Below, piece after piece: positions 44,031 through 54,739 of a DNA stretch of 64,000 bases. Positions within the stretch are counted from its first letter, which is position 1, and each line of letters opens with the position of its first letter. The notes beneath the pieces are model-generated. The model saw only the letters and a program-made list of their open reading frames with translations, made no database searches and was not told where the DNA came from. A program made the position numbers and the translations under genes. The DNA comes from Meconema thalassinum (Eukaryota > Arthropoda > Insecta > Orthoptera > Tettigoniidae), in assembly GCA_946902985.2 (NCBI GenBank), contig OX336388.2:126147894-126211893 (forward strand), in the 5' to 3' direction.

Positions 44031-46714
44031 AGTGGCATTGCGGTCTGATTTATTGTAGTCGGTCTTGTACTAGCGTGGGTCTTGAAGCTCTTGTGCCACA
44101 GTTCAAACTCAGCCATAAGCAGGCCTTTGTTGTTTCCTCCACTTTCAATTATGTCATTCTTATAAACATTACACAGCTGTAAGAAATCAAGTGGCATTTT
44201 TTCTTGGAAGGTTTCTTTATGTGTATGGGATGCATTGGCTGATGGCAGTAAGCACTCAAAACTCTTTAATAAGCCTTTATGATTGATGAATCGAGATTCC
44301 AATGAAATAATGAAAGAGTCAATCCAAGGGATGAAAACAGATATTTTATGGTATAATTCTCAGCCTGCTGGTATGTTGCTTCTGTTCAGTTGTCCTCCAA
44401 CTGTTCGAGGCATCGAAATTATTGAACCGCAGTTATTACCAATTTTGGTAGCTTCTTCAAACAACGAGTGAAATTCTTTATCTGCATTTTTCCTTAGAGA
44501 TTTTAAGCTTTCAATCACAGTTTCAGCGTGTGTAATTGCAGACGATAAATCTAAATCAGTTCCCTGAAGCTTTTTGCTTAGGTTTACTGTGTAACCAAGC
44601 AGTTTTTCTGATGCCATGAGAGAAATTATAAATTCACCTTGACTTAAGGAGTTTAGTAGTATTATAGCTCCTGAAGAAGATTCCCTATCATTCCAGTTTT
44701 TAATCTCCTCTAACGCTACTTTAAGAGGTTGCAGCAGTTCTTTCATAACAATAATAGAATCGTGCCTTTGTACCAATCTCGTTGGACAAAGCTGCAGGAG
44801 TTTTTTCTTGTTGGTTTCAAGATTTACCTCAGATTCAACGCACTGTTTTAAAACTGCTTGTCTTTTAGGAGTGTTAAGGAAATCCCACAACTTCTCCACT
44901 ATTTCAAAGCAGTTCCTGATTGATACAACCTCAGACGCAGTCGATAATGCCAGGTTAAGGCTATGAGAAGCACAATGCACGTATATTGCTGTGGGGTGAA
45001 CTTCTTGGGGGCACGCTTGAGCCCCTTTACACTTTGCACTCATGGCAGCCGCCCCATCGTACCCCTGGTCACGTAGGTTATTTATGTCTATATTACTGTC
45101 TTCAAGACCTTTAATCAATGTTTTTGCCAATACGCTACCCGCAGTAGAGCTTAGAGGCATGAACTTCAAAAATTGCTCACATATTTCATAACCATTTCAA
45201 GTATTTGGCGTTACATAACGTAAACACAATGAAAACTGTTCAACAGTTGAAATATCAGATGTTTCATGTGCGAGAACACTAAAAAACTTAGCTTCTTTTA
45301 CTTTACTTGCTATTTTTTCAGTTAATATTTGGTTACAAGCATCGACGACTTGATTTTGAAAATTCCAACTTATATAGATCGCATTTTTGCCACATGAGCC
45401 AAAGTGATCTTTCAAATTGTTGTCACCTGCTTCAATTCTAGCTCTGAGCAAAGCTTCTGAGTTCCCCTCATTTTCAAATGGTTTGCTGTCGATTTGAAAC
45501 TGACCATAATCTCTATGGCCCGTAAGGGCGATATTTTGCCTGCCACACAAAATAATAGTTTCTATTTTTGGAATTATTCTTTTCACATTATTTTGGGCTT
45601 GGACGTCTTTTACTTTATCAAGAGATTTGTCAATCGGTTTCATTCGGCAGTCCATAACTCTTTTAAAGTTAGCTGCGCTTACACATGAGTCTTTATGATA
45701 CTGCGAGTTTGCATGTTTTTCAAAATTTTCTAGTGCTTTTTTCCAGTTACAAAAACCTTCTTCAACAAGTTGTCCAGTATGTAGAGCGTTACTCTTACCT
45801 ACTTAAAAAAAAAAGCATACAATGGACACAGTATGCAGAGTCTTCAATTGCAGAATACGAAAGTCAGGTATATTACTTTAGCCGTGAAAACGAAAATTTT
45901 CGTTGTTGGTTCCCATGCGATCTAAAAGGAAAGTTAAAGTTGCTCTGAGGAACCCATTTGTCATTCAAAACTTTGAACTTTTCATTGTCCGTCAACACTT
46001 TGGTTTTAAATAAACCAACGTCTTAAGTTATGTTTACTTACAACGGCCTTAGGCCTGCTCACATTTGCCTCTGAGCCCTCCTCTGACGAACAACTTGGCT
46101 GTTTATCTATGCTTGCAGTCTTTGTTAACAGTTCCTTACTCGTTGAAGGATTGCCACATTCACTAACACTAACCACATCATATTTATTGATTTTTAACGG
46201 TTTAAAGTAGTTTTTCATGTTTGACTTTCTTTTGTCTCCTATTACTACTAGTCCATTTGGACACACTACGAACACCAATAGCCAATAGAAAATACAAACA
46301 CAACAACGATCAACGAATCAACTTTTACAAACACCACTACTGACTTGATGCCTGATGTAGAGCACAGCACAATACCTTGGAGAGATAAATTTTCACCGCT
46401 GTCCCACGCGCATCTTGCTCCGAGCATAGTTACGACAACGGCCGGAAATATCCGATCGTGTTGTGTTTACAATATATATTATTATCACTCACGTGTTGCA
46501 TAAATATAGGTCTAACATAATTCTATTTTAAACCAGTAGAAACTCGCAAAATGTTCCAACGTTCCAACACTAAACATTCTGAAGCCCGTTATGCAATCAA
46601 TTTTCTTGAAAGATATCATCAATGATTTTAAAGTGTTCCCAGGTTTTTTTTTGTGAGGGGGGGGGGCTTAAGCCCCCAAAGCCCCCCCCCCCCGGGTGCG
46701 CCCCTGGTACTAAG

Positions 46715-47104
46715 CAGTGAACAATTACACATGGATATCTAAATTATTTATCCATTGCACTAGGGATACTGAGTCATCAACGAAGTCTTTCTGGTCTCCA
46801 CCATAAGCACGCAGAGGGCATTCGTCCATTATGTGCATGGTCTGAACCAATGCACCACAATCACATGCTGAAGAGTCCCTGAAGCCCCACTGGTGAAGGG
46901 AGAATGCAGATCTTCCCCAATTAGTGCGAAACCTGTTTAGTGATGACCACGTTCTTCTTGGCAAACTGAAACCAGCTGGGGGATGGTTTGGATTAAAGAG
47001 GCTAGGCCACTCCGAAGCTGTACGAAACCATTGCTCTTTCCATTCCTCATTTAAATTGAAACCAGCATCCATTAGGATTCTTAGCTATTTTCATTGGTGG
47101 CTCT
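46715..47104 (-). pseudogene. Jockey/I-type LINE ORF2 C-terminus
   Basis: Minus-strand frame 47072-46725 (115 codons): WKEQWFRTASEWPSLFNP, HPPAGFSLPRRTWSSLNRFR, WGRSAFSLHQWGF and the knuckle CDCGALVQTMHIMDECPL. This is the conserved tail of LINE ORF2 proteins of the Jockey-related group. The 5' end is truncated. The 3' UTR continues at 35979-36069 beyond the hAT that landed just after the stop codon. Confidence 0.85.
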
Positions 47105-47383
47105 AATAGTTCCAACGTTCGCCGCCAGGTTCTGACTGCAATGCCATCTAGTAGCCAAGTCCGCAAGCTAGGTGTCATGGACGGTAGCATTTGGTAGCAA
47201 AAGTAGGAACTACTTGAAATTATTATCTGACAGTCCTTACTTGAATTAAAACAGATAACACACACTAATACAGCCATCACAATTAACATCGGTTATCAGA
47301 CAGATTCTACACACACACAAAGTACACGGGGCTACATGACCGCGTTGTCGCAGCTTCTAAACTAAGGAACCAACCAACCGCAG
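47105..47383 (+). repeat. SINE family A, 3' half of the split copy
   Basis: Begins AATAGTTCCAACGTTCGCCG and continues through GGTAGCAAAAGTAGGAACTA, ACACACTAATACAGCCATCA and GGGGCTACATGACCGCGTTG to AACCAACCAACC. It completes the half at 35795-35978. Confidence 0.85.
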
Positions 47384-47746
47384 TGAAATATCCGACGGTG
47401 TCTCATGAAATGAAACTCCTTAGTATTCTATCTTGCACTTTTCTGACTTACAAAAGGGCATGCAAAATCATTCAGAATAGATTCCAAACACAACTTTACC
47501 ATTAAGATCAATACGAAACTAATGCCTGCAATAGTTACTTGGTGCTGCTCCTAGCGCCTATATTTGGAAACGAGGTTGTACACACTTGGTATACACCAAT
47601 GCTGTAGTCGTAGAATGGGCAGGAAGTTTAAAGCTGCCAGGAGGGGTGCGATCCAGCTGGCAGTGAGCAAGACTCCACTGGAAGAACAAAAAAAAGCGCG
47701 CCAGTGACAAAGAATATCAAGCATAGATGAACGCTGCGTAAAGAAT
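47384..47746. other. No recognised feature
   Basis: No coding or repeat signature identified up to the P-like element III boundary. Confidence 0.4.
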
Positions 47747-47753
47747 ATTCAAT

Positions 47754-49281
47754 CAAGACCAACTACAATCCTCAGACCTTAATGTAGAAAAAAACATGGC
47801 GGCGATGGTTGCCCTACCAATAGCTAAGATCATGTCATCCGGCTTGTCACAGTTCGTGTAAATTATTATTTTTACTCACCTAAGGGCATAAAAGATATCA
47901 CAAGGCGAGACTAGGTTCCGAAGAAATATGCATCAATAATTTAGACTTACCTGAATTAATTTATCTGTATAGTGCTGGCCTCGAATTATAGGTTTCTTCA
48001 TCTTCACCCAAGGGGCAGCTACAATAGTCTCACTGTTTCTGTGGTTGAATAAGAAGCTTTTTGGCGAGTTATCACGATTTGTATTTAAGTTCCGAAATTA
48101 TAGATTACGGTAATATTATTAGCAAAAAATCAAACAGATTCTGAAGTATGAGAGAAGAAAGTACCCGGTTACTGATGTGCTGTCCCAGCACATACAGAGT
48201 ATTTATGTACACAATCGGAATGAGAATAGTTGCCTGAAATAATCGAACCTATGCCATAGAGATACAATTCAATCAAGACCTCTCGTGGAATTGTCTAAAA
48301 TCTCGGGTGAAACATCACACCGAATAGTTGATTGAAATATGCAAAGAAGTCATCGTGTGGATATCAGAACATAATTATAGAGAATACTACACAAGGGACA
48401 CGATAATATGTTACCATCTAACCTATTAAACATTCGCTGTTACCGTTGGGAATAGTTGTACGCTGGAAATAGTTGATTTAGTGAAGTACTATAGGTAGGA
48501 AAGCACCATCTCCCTCTCACGGAATTATCGCGGCACACCATCTTGCAATGTAAGTACATAGTTGGCAAGGTACTCACAACACTTTATTACACACATCATA
48601 ATAAAAAAATAACTTGCAAGCTGTAAGAATCACGAAAGTATGAATAATGACGGAACACAATGAGTTCACTGTTTGGCACAGGGGAAACATCTTCCTTAAC
48701 CAATAAAACAGAAGTTCACTGTATTAGTTGGCGTGTATACAAGGCAGTGTATAACATCTGCCAGACTGGTAATGAATTACGGAGGCACATATTGCTGAGC
48801 GATCAAAATAACGTCAACGGTTTGGTCTAGCCGTAGATGCTCATTGCGTTTTCCCTTTACGTACTTAAGTTCGACACTACCGGTACTGGAGTGTACTAAG
48901 CTATTATTATATTGTCACTAACTAGCAAATCATTGCGGTGTATATTCTTGAGGTACTTCAACATCCGAAGTAAATGACTCAATGCCATCGGTTGACTGGA
49001 CAATCATCACACAAACGAACCAGTCCATATTATGTGTATTATCACATATTTACATACCATTGCAGTACATTAACGCGAACTGGACTTTACAGACATACAG
49101 AAGACCCTAAAAATTACAGATGAGCGACAGTTTATCCCAACTTTCATCAAACGAAGCTAATCAAAGCTAAATAGTGTATCCCAGCAACGAATGTAAACAA
49201 ACAATATGCCGGGGCTTCAGCATACGCCATTTTCACACTTTCGAGACCTGCATTAAGGTCTGAGTATTGTAGTTGGTCTTG
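47754..49281. mobile_element. P-like DNA transposon III, 1.5 kb non-autonomous
   Basis: Terminal repeats CAAGACCAACTACAATCCTC and reverse complement AGTATTGTAGTTGGTCTTG, extending through CAGACCTTAATG, with a perfect 7-bp duplication ATTCAAT (47747-47753, 49282-49288). Same terminus as element II. The interior is AT-rich with no transposase. ATTCAATCAAGACCTC at 48269 inside repeats the junction sequence. Confidence 0.85.
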
Positions 49282-49399
49282 ATTCAATATGTACGTTTTA
49301 TCGCAACTGCTTTTAAGAATATTTATGTGAAATAAGTTGAAATTTAGGTAGCGGTGCATCTTAGACCATCCTTTGTATAACATTTTTTAAAAACTGAAA

Positions 49400-49900
49400 T
49401 TACCTGATTTAATAGTCGGGAGGATATCAGGAGAGGATTGAGTATTAGATGTTCACTGCTCCTCTGTCATAGACCCACCATCCCGCCCAAATAGCAACAA
49501 GACTTATATAGCTGAAATCGAAGTTCTGGCCTCCATCTTTCTGACTGAGTCAGTAATGCCAACCCCACGCGTTTGGTACTATTTCGCACGTGATTTATGA
49601 AATCACTATACTCAGTCAAAAGTGTTCTCAATTACAGTGTTTATTTATGTATTTATAATGTTTTACATACAAAAACAGACCTAACCTGGGGCTTACGCCC
49701 CAGACCCCCTTGCTTGTAGTACTAGCATTAATTTTCGACCAGGCAGTACCTAACCTAGTAGCGGACACAAATTCTATCTTATTAATGTTTTACATACAAA
49801 AACAGACCTAACCTGGTGCTTACGCCCCAGACCCCCTTGCTTGTGGTACTAGCAGTAATTTTCCGCAAGACAGTGCTTAACTTAGTAGCGAAGGCGTGTG
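49400..49900. repeat. 830-bp-repeat and CCCCAGACCCCCTTG block fragments
   Basis: 49440-49600 matches the repeat's ACTGCTCCTCTGTCATAGACCCACC and ATAGC-ACAAGACTTATATAG positions loosely. Then a roughly 123-bp block (ACATACAAAAACAGACCTAA, CTTACGCCCCAGACCCCCTT, TAGTAGCGGACA) occurs twice in tandem, at about 49655 and 49790, and in diverged form at 43150-43400. Confidence 0.75.
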
Positions 49901-50509
49901 GTGAATTTGTTTATTCAAGTTGGTAACGTAGTCATATGATCGACTTTCGGGTGTCACATGACTGTTCAAGATGGCGTCCATAAGTGACGGAAAATGCTTT
50001 ATTTCCGTGAAATAACAATTATTGCGGTGCAGCAGTGGCTATCGAGTATGAAGAGATTGTGAAACGACTCCCAAGAAACTCCCAACAACTCCCGGAAATG
50101 TATGTATATCATAAATGACATATTTTCAATAAGCTAAGGTGTTAAAAGTGAAGAAAAGGGAGGATGGTCTAAGATGCACTTTAAATGAAATTTACAGTGT
50201 TGCATCGCCATACGTGAAGGCAAGTACTGGAACGTTTAAAAATCTCTATTTTAGATATCTAATAATTCTGGTTGGAAATCATAACTATTCCGCCATTACA
50301 CTTTCGCGATATTCATCACTGTGTACACTATTATTAAAGAGCAGTGAGGACGAAAAGTCTCAACACGGCCGTGGTCTCAAAAGAGTAGTTGGAGAAAGGT
50401 TCACTAGGTGGACAATGAATTGCAAAGAATAAAGAGCGTTGCATCAAATAGAATACATCGCTAACATAGTTGAAAAAGTAATTGAAGGATCATATTTGCA
50501 CAATCAGTA
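49901..50509. other. Flank of the PHD-finger ORF
   Basis: Contains ATGGCGTCCATAAGTGACGG near 49970 and a 97-codon plus-strand frame (50139-50432) without a recognisable domain. It may be 5' UTR or promoter of the next ORF, but no signal decides this. Confidence 0.35.
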
Positions 50510-50782
50510 ATGACAAGTACTACAGAGAATCATGATATATGTGGAATATGCGATAAGAAGATTAAAGATGAAGATGTATCGTTACCATGTGACGGCATGT
50601 GCAAAATATGGCACCATAAGGAATGCACAGGCATAACGCCAGGGGAGTTTGACATATTAAGACGTAAAAACAGCCAATTGTTATGGATATGCGATACGTG
50701 CAAGCACCAGCTAATCAAATTAAAAATGTTGGATGATTTGTGTAAGAAATTGGACTCAATTATTGCAACAAAAAATAATTGA
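50510..50782 (+). CDS. Small PHD-type zinc-finger ORF
   Basis: 90 codons from ATG 50510 to TGA 50780-50782. Zinc ligands fit C4-H-C3: C11, C14, C27, C31, H36, C39, C61, C64, with W34, WICDTC (59-64) and CTGITPGEF typical of a PHD finger; then a short Leu/Lys stretch (KLKMLDDLCKKLD) that could begin a coiled coil. PHD fingers bind histone tails, and similar PHD-plus-coil proteins form ORF1 of some insect LINEs. The stop soon after suggests either a truncated LINE ORF1 or a captured exon. No RT follows downstream. Confidence 0.55.
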   Translation: MTSTTENHDICGICDKKIKDEDVSLPCDGMCKIWHHKECTGITPGEFDILRRKNSQLLWICDTCKHQLIKLKMLDDLCKKLDSIIATKNN

Positions 50783-50954
50783 AAGATATGTAAGATTATG
50801 TCAATATAATGTTATTGAACGTTTTTATAATATAAATATATTCAAAAACATATTCTATGGTCTTCTTTTCACTGCTGGAAGGGAGCTATGGTTGTCATAT
50901 TGTCTAAATCACCACACTACATCACTTGATTATACCACTATATCTTGCACATTA

Positions 50955-51045
50955 GTTTTTTAAGGGGTGGAACTACGAGGTCAACTGCCCCTACATTTGG
51001 CATGTTAGTTATTGTTGTTTTAAGGGGCGTAACTACGAGGTATTT
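50955..51045. repeat. SINE-tail-like fragments
   Basis: Two copies of TTTTAAGGGG(T/C)G-AACTACGAGG, one followed by TCAACTGCCCCTAC, resembling the 3' part of the SINE remnant at 4335-4370. Confidence 0.6.
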
Positions 51046-51059
51046 ATTTCATTTTCCGT

Positions 51060-51790
51060 GTCCAAATCAAATTAGATTTTGCCAGTAAGTAGCAACAGTT
51101 ATAGCATTAGCATTCGCAGCCAAAATATCGTCTTTTGAACATATGTCCTACATCAAGGGGCAGATTAGCAGGTGTTCTGGATCTTGTAACATGCTGCAGT
51201 CACAGAACTCATCATTGTTGACGAGCATGTTCCATTTCTTGAGATCCTTCTTGCAGCGTGAAACCCCCGTCCTCAGCCTGTTCAATGATTTCCAAATTCC
51301 ACAGGGCAAGTTGTGACCAGGTGCCATTTTTTTGTGATAGAGGAATAGTTGGGTCTGTGATCTCTGTCTTCCATATCTTCACACGGGCAGCTTCTTGTGA
51401 GCCTTCGAGGGCTGTTACTCCCCCCAAAAAGCTGTTTCTGGACTTAAGCCTCTGTCGGGCTGGTTGTTGGCCGAAAAGTGGATGTCTTGAATCGGTTTCT
51501 TGCCGTTTCTTCTCAGATGATACTGCTACCATTCTTCGGACATGAGGTGGAGAAATTCCAATAAGAGGGTAGATCTTCTGAAGTGGTGTTGGTCTAAGAC
51601 ACCCAAATACAATCCTGGAAGTCTCATTCAGAGCTATATCCACCTCTATGGAATGTGGAGAAGAAAGCCAAACTGGTGCTGCATATTCAGCAGCTGAGAA
51701 GCTCAAACCAAGGGCTGAAGTTCTGAGAGTGGTGGGGTGAGCAGCCCATGTGCTTCCTGTTAGGCATCTTAGTATGTTATTTCGTGCAGA
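51060..51790 (-). pseudogene. Jockey-related LINE ORF2 C-terminus
   Basis: Minus-strand frame 51706-51212 reads SAAEYAAPVWLSSPHSIEVD, LNETSRIVFGCLRPTPLQKI, YPLIGISPPHVRR, then WNLEIIEQAEDG; a further knuckle FCDCSMLQDPEHLLICPLM is readable around 51150-51205 in another frame. This is the region after the RT domain of Jockey/I-group LINEs. 5' truncated and frameshifted near the 3' end. Confidence 0.85.
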
Positions 51791-52025
51791 TACAGTACGT
51801 TATTTATTTAGCTATGTATGAATATTGATATTCCTTTATTTGTCACTTAGGTTATGAAATGAGTGACAAATCTTCATTTATTAATAAATACACACAAGAA
51901 TTCGCACAATGTGCATTATTTCATGATTTAGTTGGCGCAGAACATTGTCAGTGTTTGGGTCCTGTTTTTGCAAAACATCGCATGGTGTCTGCCCCATAGC
52001 GCACCACAGCGCTTACACACACATT
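51791..52025. other. No recognised feature
   Basis: AT-rich sequence without a coding or repeat signature. Confidence 0.4.
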
Positions 52026-52029
52026 GCAA

Positions 52030-52160
52030 GGTGGCTTCAGTGGCGTAGTTGGTAGCATGCTGAGCTTCTATGCCCAAGGTCGCGGGTTCAAACCCAGCCA
52101 AAGTCGTCGGATTTTTTAAGAGCGTTAAAATCCCTTACTATGCCTTCCTTCGGAGCAGAA
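52030..52160 (+). repeat. SINE family A, 5' part only
   Basis: GGCTTCAGTGGCGTAGTTGG, box B GGGTTCAAACCCAGCCAAAG and TATGCCTTCCTTCGGAG match the family head; it stops where the next SINE begins. Confidence 0.85.
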
Positions 52161-52167
52161 GTGTTAC

Positions 52168-52420
52168 GTCGGGCTCCGTGGCTAAATGGTTAGCGCGCTT
52201 GGCTTTGGCCCTAAGTCCCCCGGATTCGATTCCCGGCCAAGCCATCATGGATATTAATCTCCTGGGGTTGCTTCCCGTGGCTCAGGGACTGGGTGTAAGT
52301 GCCGTCTTCATTATCACTTCATCCTCATTATGAAGCGCAGGTTACCCACGGGCGTCAACTAGAAAGACATGCACTCGGCTTCTTCGGAGGCCACACGATC
52401 ATTCATTCATTCATTTTTGT
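52168..52420 (+). repeat. SINE family F
   Basis: Head GGGCTCCGTGGCTAAATGGT with box B GGATTCGATTCCCGG, then GGGGTTGCTTCCCGTGGCTC and CACGGGCGTCAACTAGAAAG and GGAGGCCACACGA. The last two blocks recur at 57403-57450 in another SINE tail. Follows directly on the SINE A head fragment. Confidence 0.75.
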
Positions 52421-52501
52421 TATTTCCTCTACAATTCTTTTCCGTTTACCAAGAATCGTTAGTTATTATTATCATTATTATTATTATTATTATTGTTAAT
52501 A

Positions 52502-52994
52502 GTCGCCTCCGTAGCGTAGCGGTCAGCATGGTTAGTTGCCGCCCCGGAGGTCCTGGTTTCGATTCCCGGCTCTGCCACGAAATTTGAAAAGTGGTATGAG
52601 GATTGGAACGGGGTCTACTCAGCCTCGGGTGGCCCAAATGAGTACAGGGGGTTCGATTCCCACCTCAGCCATCCTCGAAGTGGTTTTCCTTGGTTTCCCA
52701 CTTCGTCTTCGGGCAAATGCCGGGATGGTTCCTACTGTAAGGCTACGGCCGCCTCCTTCCCACTTCCTTGCCTAACCCTCCCACTCTTCCCAATCCTTCA
52801 TCAAGCCCCCTGTTCGCTTTGCAGGCGAGGCCGCCTGGGCGTAGTGCTGGTCACACACCCCAGTTGTATCCCAAACACAGAGTCTCAAGCTCCAGGACAC
52901 TGCCCTCAGTGGCGGTAGAGGTGGGATCCCTCGCTTAGTCCGTGGGAAAAGCCAACCCTGGAGGGTAAAACGATAAAGAAAAAAAAATTAAAAA
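52502..52994 (+). repeat. SINE family B, full length
   Basis: Same architecture as 2040-2543 (GTAGCGTAGCGGTCAGCATG, GGAACGGGGTCTACTCAGCC, CTTCGTCTTCGGGCAAATGC, CTGGAGGGTAAAACGATAAA). The 11-bp duplication TATTGTTAATA flanks it (52491-52501, 52995-53005). Confidence 0.92.
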
Positions 52995-53005
52995 TATTGT
53001 TAATA

Positions 53006-53520
53006 ATAATACATCCAGTGCAATTTACATCCTATCACAGCAATACGTATATTATGCAATTTACAATCGTCCTCGGGGAAATTCTGCTGAATGTCCCTGT
53101 GATACAATGACCTTATGAACTGATAATCATTTAAGGTCTCGACAAGCCTTCAGAACTCTCACATCTTGTTTTGTGCAAGCCCATGACCTCTATTATCGAG
53201 TGAAAAGTGCAAACACGTCAGACTACTTCAAGGAAATGTTTTTTTGGATTAGTTATCACCAAGGTCAGCTTTGATGATCGCGGAGAGAAGGATGTAAAAT
53301 GACAGAAGTGAAATACCGTATTTCATTCTTACATAATCTGAAAATCTTTCAAGAGATACCGTACATGCTTTTATAAAAACTACTCAAATTCAAAGAATTC
53401 AGATTAATATTTATACATACAGATTTTACATTGTGGGGTTTGAAGTCATTTTTCAGTGTTGCCTAAGTAAACAAAAGATTGGCGGTGCTTCATTAATTTC
53501 ATGTAATTTATTTCAGGATT
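53006..53520. other. Mostly unassigned; right end matches the Penelope-like 3' region
   Basis: 53485-53520 (CATTAATTTCATGTAATTTA) resumes at 54051-54115 after the SINE and matches 30890-30990 inverted, so the SINE landed in a Penelope-like end. The rest shows no gene. Confidence 0.5.
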
Positions 53521-53529
53521 AGGGCATAA

Positions 53530-54050
53530 TTGGGCGGCTTTGGTGGCGTAGTCGGTAGCATGCTGAGCTTCTGTGCCCAAGATAGCGGGTTCAAACCCGG
53601 CCGAAGCCGTCGGATTTTTTAAGAGCGTTAAAAATCCCTCAGTATGCCTTTCTTCGGAGGGAAGTAAAGCCGGCGGTCCCATGTCATAGATTTATGGCAT
53701 GTTAAAGAACCTTCCTCTAATTGCACCTGTGTGAAGCTAAATTGGATAGGTTAAGAATGTAAACAACGCTCTTAGGTTTCTACGTTCGTTGCCAAGAGCC
53801 AACTGCGGTGGCGTCTAGTGGCTAAGTTCTGAACTTGGCCTAGTAGTCGTGGACGGTGACGCTTGGCGGCAAAAGTAGGAACTATTTGAAAAATTCTAAG
53901 TTGCAGTACTTAAATTAAAAAACAGATAACACACACTAATACAGTCATCACAATTAACACCGGTTATCAGACAGATTCTACACACACCCAAAGTACACGG
54001 GGCTACATGACCGCGTTGTCGCAGCCCCTAAACTTAAGAACCAACCAACC
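53530..54050 (+). repeat. SINE family A, full length reference copy
   Basis: Head GGTGGCGTAGTCGGTAGCAT, box B GGGTTCAAACCCGG, then GTTAAAAATCCCTCAGTATG, TTTATGGCATGTTAAAGAAC, GTTTCTACGTTCGTTGCCAA and AACACCGGTTATCAGACAGA to AACCAACCAACC. The 9-bp duplication AGGGCATAA flanks it (53521-53529, 54051-54059). This copy defines the intact family used to recognise the split copy around 36-47 kb. Confidence 0.92.
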
Positions 54051-54144
54051 AGGGCATAACCCAGCTCTTTTTGGGTACATTCGTATTGACCGACTGAAAA
54101 GCACCAAACTTTTGTATCCAGATTTTACTAAAGCCTACACCAAA

Positions 54145-54462
54145 GGTGCCGGCCCCGTGGTGTTTGGGTAGCGCGCTTGCCTCTCAACCGGAAGCCCCGG
54201 GTTCGATTCCCAGCTCCGTCAGGTATTTTAGAAACTGACGAGAGGGCTGGAACGGGATGCACTTAGCCTCGTGAGGACTTTGAGTAGCTGTTTGACAGTG
54301 AGGTAGCACCCCGATCACGAAAACCAAGATTAACGGCCGAGGGGACCCGATGCGCTGATCATGCGTCACCCCAATATCTGCAGGCCGAATGGCTGGGCAG
54401 CGGTCGCTTGGTAGGCTTAGGCCCTTCAAGGGCTGTAGTGCCAGGGGTTATTTTTTATTATT
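54145..54462 (+). repeat. SINE family D, full length
   Basis: GGCCCCGTGGTGTTTGGGTA, box B GGGTTCGATTCCC, GATTAACGGCCGAGGGGACC. The 10-bp duplication CTACACCAAA flanks it (54135-54144, 54463-54472). Confidence 0.92.
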
Positions 54463-54476
54463 CTACACCAAAAATG

Positions 54477-54728
54477 AAGCCTCCGTAGTTTAGGCGGCAG
54501 AACTGTCCTGGACAATGCAGAGGCAGACAGGGTTTTCTCCGGGTACTACGGTTTTTCCTATCACAAATGTCATTCCAGCAACACTCTCCACTATCATTTC
54601 ATTTTATCTGTCATTCGTTTAATCATTGCATCAGAGGAGTGCGACAGGCTTCGGCAGATGGGGGCTTTATTCATTCCATTCCCTGACCCGGTCGGTCGAC
54701 TGGAAGCAGTTTTGCAACGTTCCTTTTT
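54477..54728 (+). repeat. SINE family C with internal deletion
   Basis: AGCCTCCGTAGTTTAGGCGG is followed directly by CTGGACAATGCAGAGGCAG, so the box B segment is missing; later blocks (CACTCTCCACTATCATTTC, TGGGGGCTTTATTCATTCC) are present. Confidence 0.8.
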
Positions 54729-54739
54729 CGGGTGCTTAA

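Larger units (their letters stand above)
37477..44067. mobile_element. P-like DNA transposon II (6.6 kb) nested in the hAT
   Basis: Terminal repeats CAAGACCGACTACAAT...CTCAGACCG and the reverse complement (ends 37477 and 44067), flanked by a perfect 7-bp duplication TACTAGC (37470-37476, 44068-44074). The hAT transposase frame continues across the junction once it is removed. Just inside both ends are Ki-rich ATGGCGGAAAT-type blocks. It contains segments of the 830-bp repeat, a LINE, three SINEs and an RTE tail, but no transposase that I can read. The terminus resembles that of the element at 3780 (CAA-ACC--CTA). Confidence 0.82.
37195..46218 (-). pseudogene. hAT transposase (ZMYM1/DUF4371-like), broken
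   Basis: Minus strand, in order: N-terminus with MKNYFKPLKI (46218); TTF-type zinc-finger stretch (about 45960-45660) with EKHANSQYHKDSCVSAANF; DUF4371-like region (45655-45197) with FSVLAHETSDISTVEQFSLC; core (45196-44360) with RDQGYDGAAAMSAKCKG, YVHCASHSLNLALS, LCPTRLVQRHDSI and PRTVGGQLNRSNIP; then 44359-44068. After the P-like insertion the hATC domain resumes at 37469-37195 with TIPVTTSTAER and STLRRLKTYLRNTMG. Stops: TGA near 45195 and 44362, TAA inside the hATC (AER*FS). The usual Asp of the DETSD motif is His. The gene is dead. Confidence 0.85.
36070..46706 (-). mobile_element. hAT transposon, 10.6 kb including nested insertions
   Basis: Terminal repeats CAGGGGCGCACCC at both ends (36070 and reverse complement ending 46706) with a perfect 8-bp duplication GTACTAAG (36062-36069, 46707-46714). 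It carries a minus-strand transposase reading frame (46218 to 37195) interrupted by a P-like element (37477-44067). SINE D sits in its 3' region. Removing the recognised insertions leaves about 3.7 kb, a normal hAT size. Confidence 0.93.
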
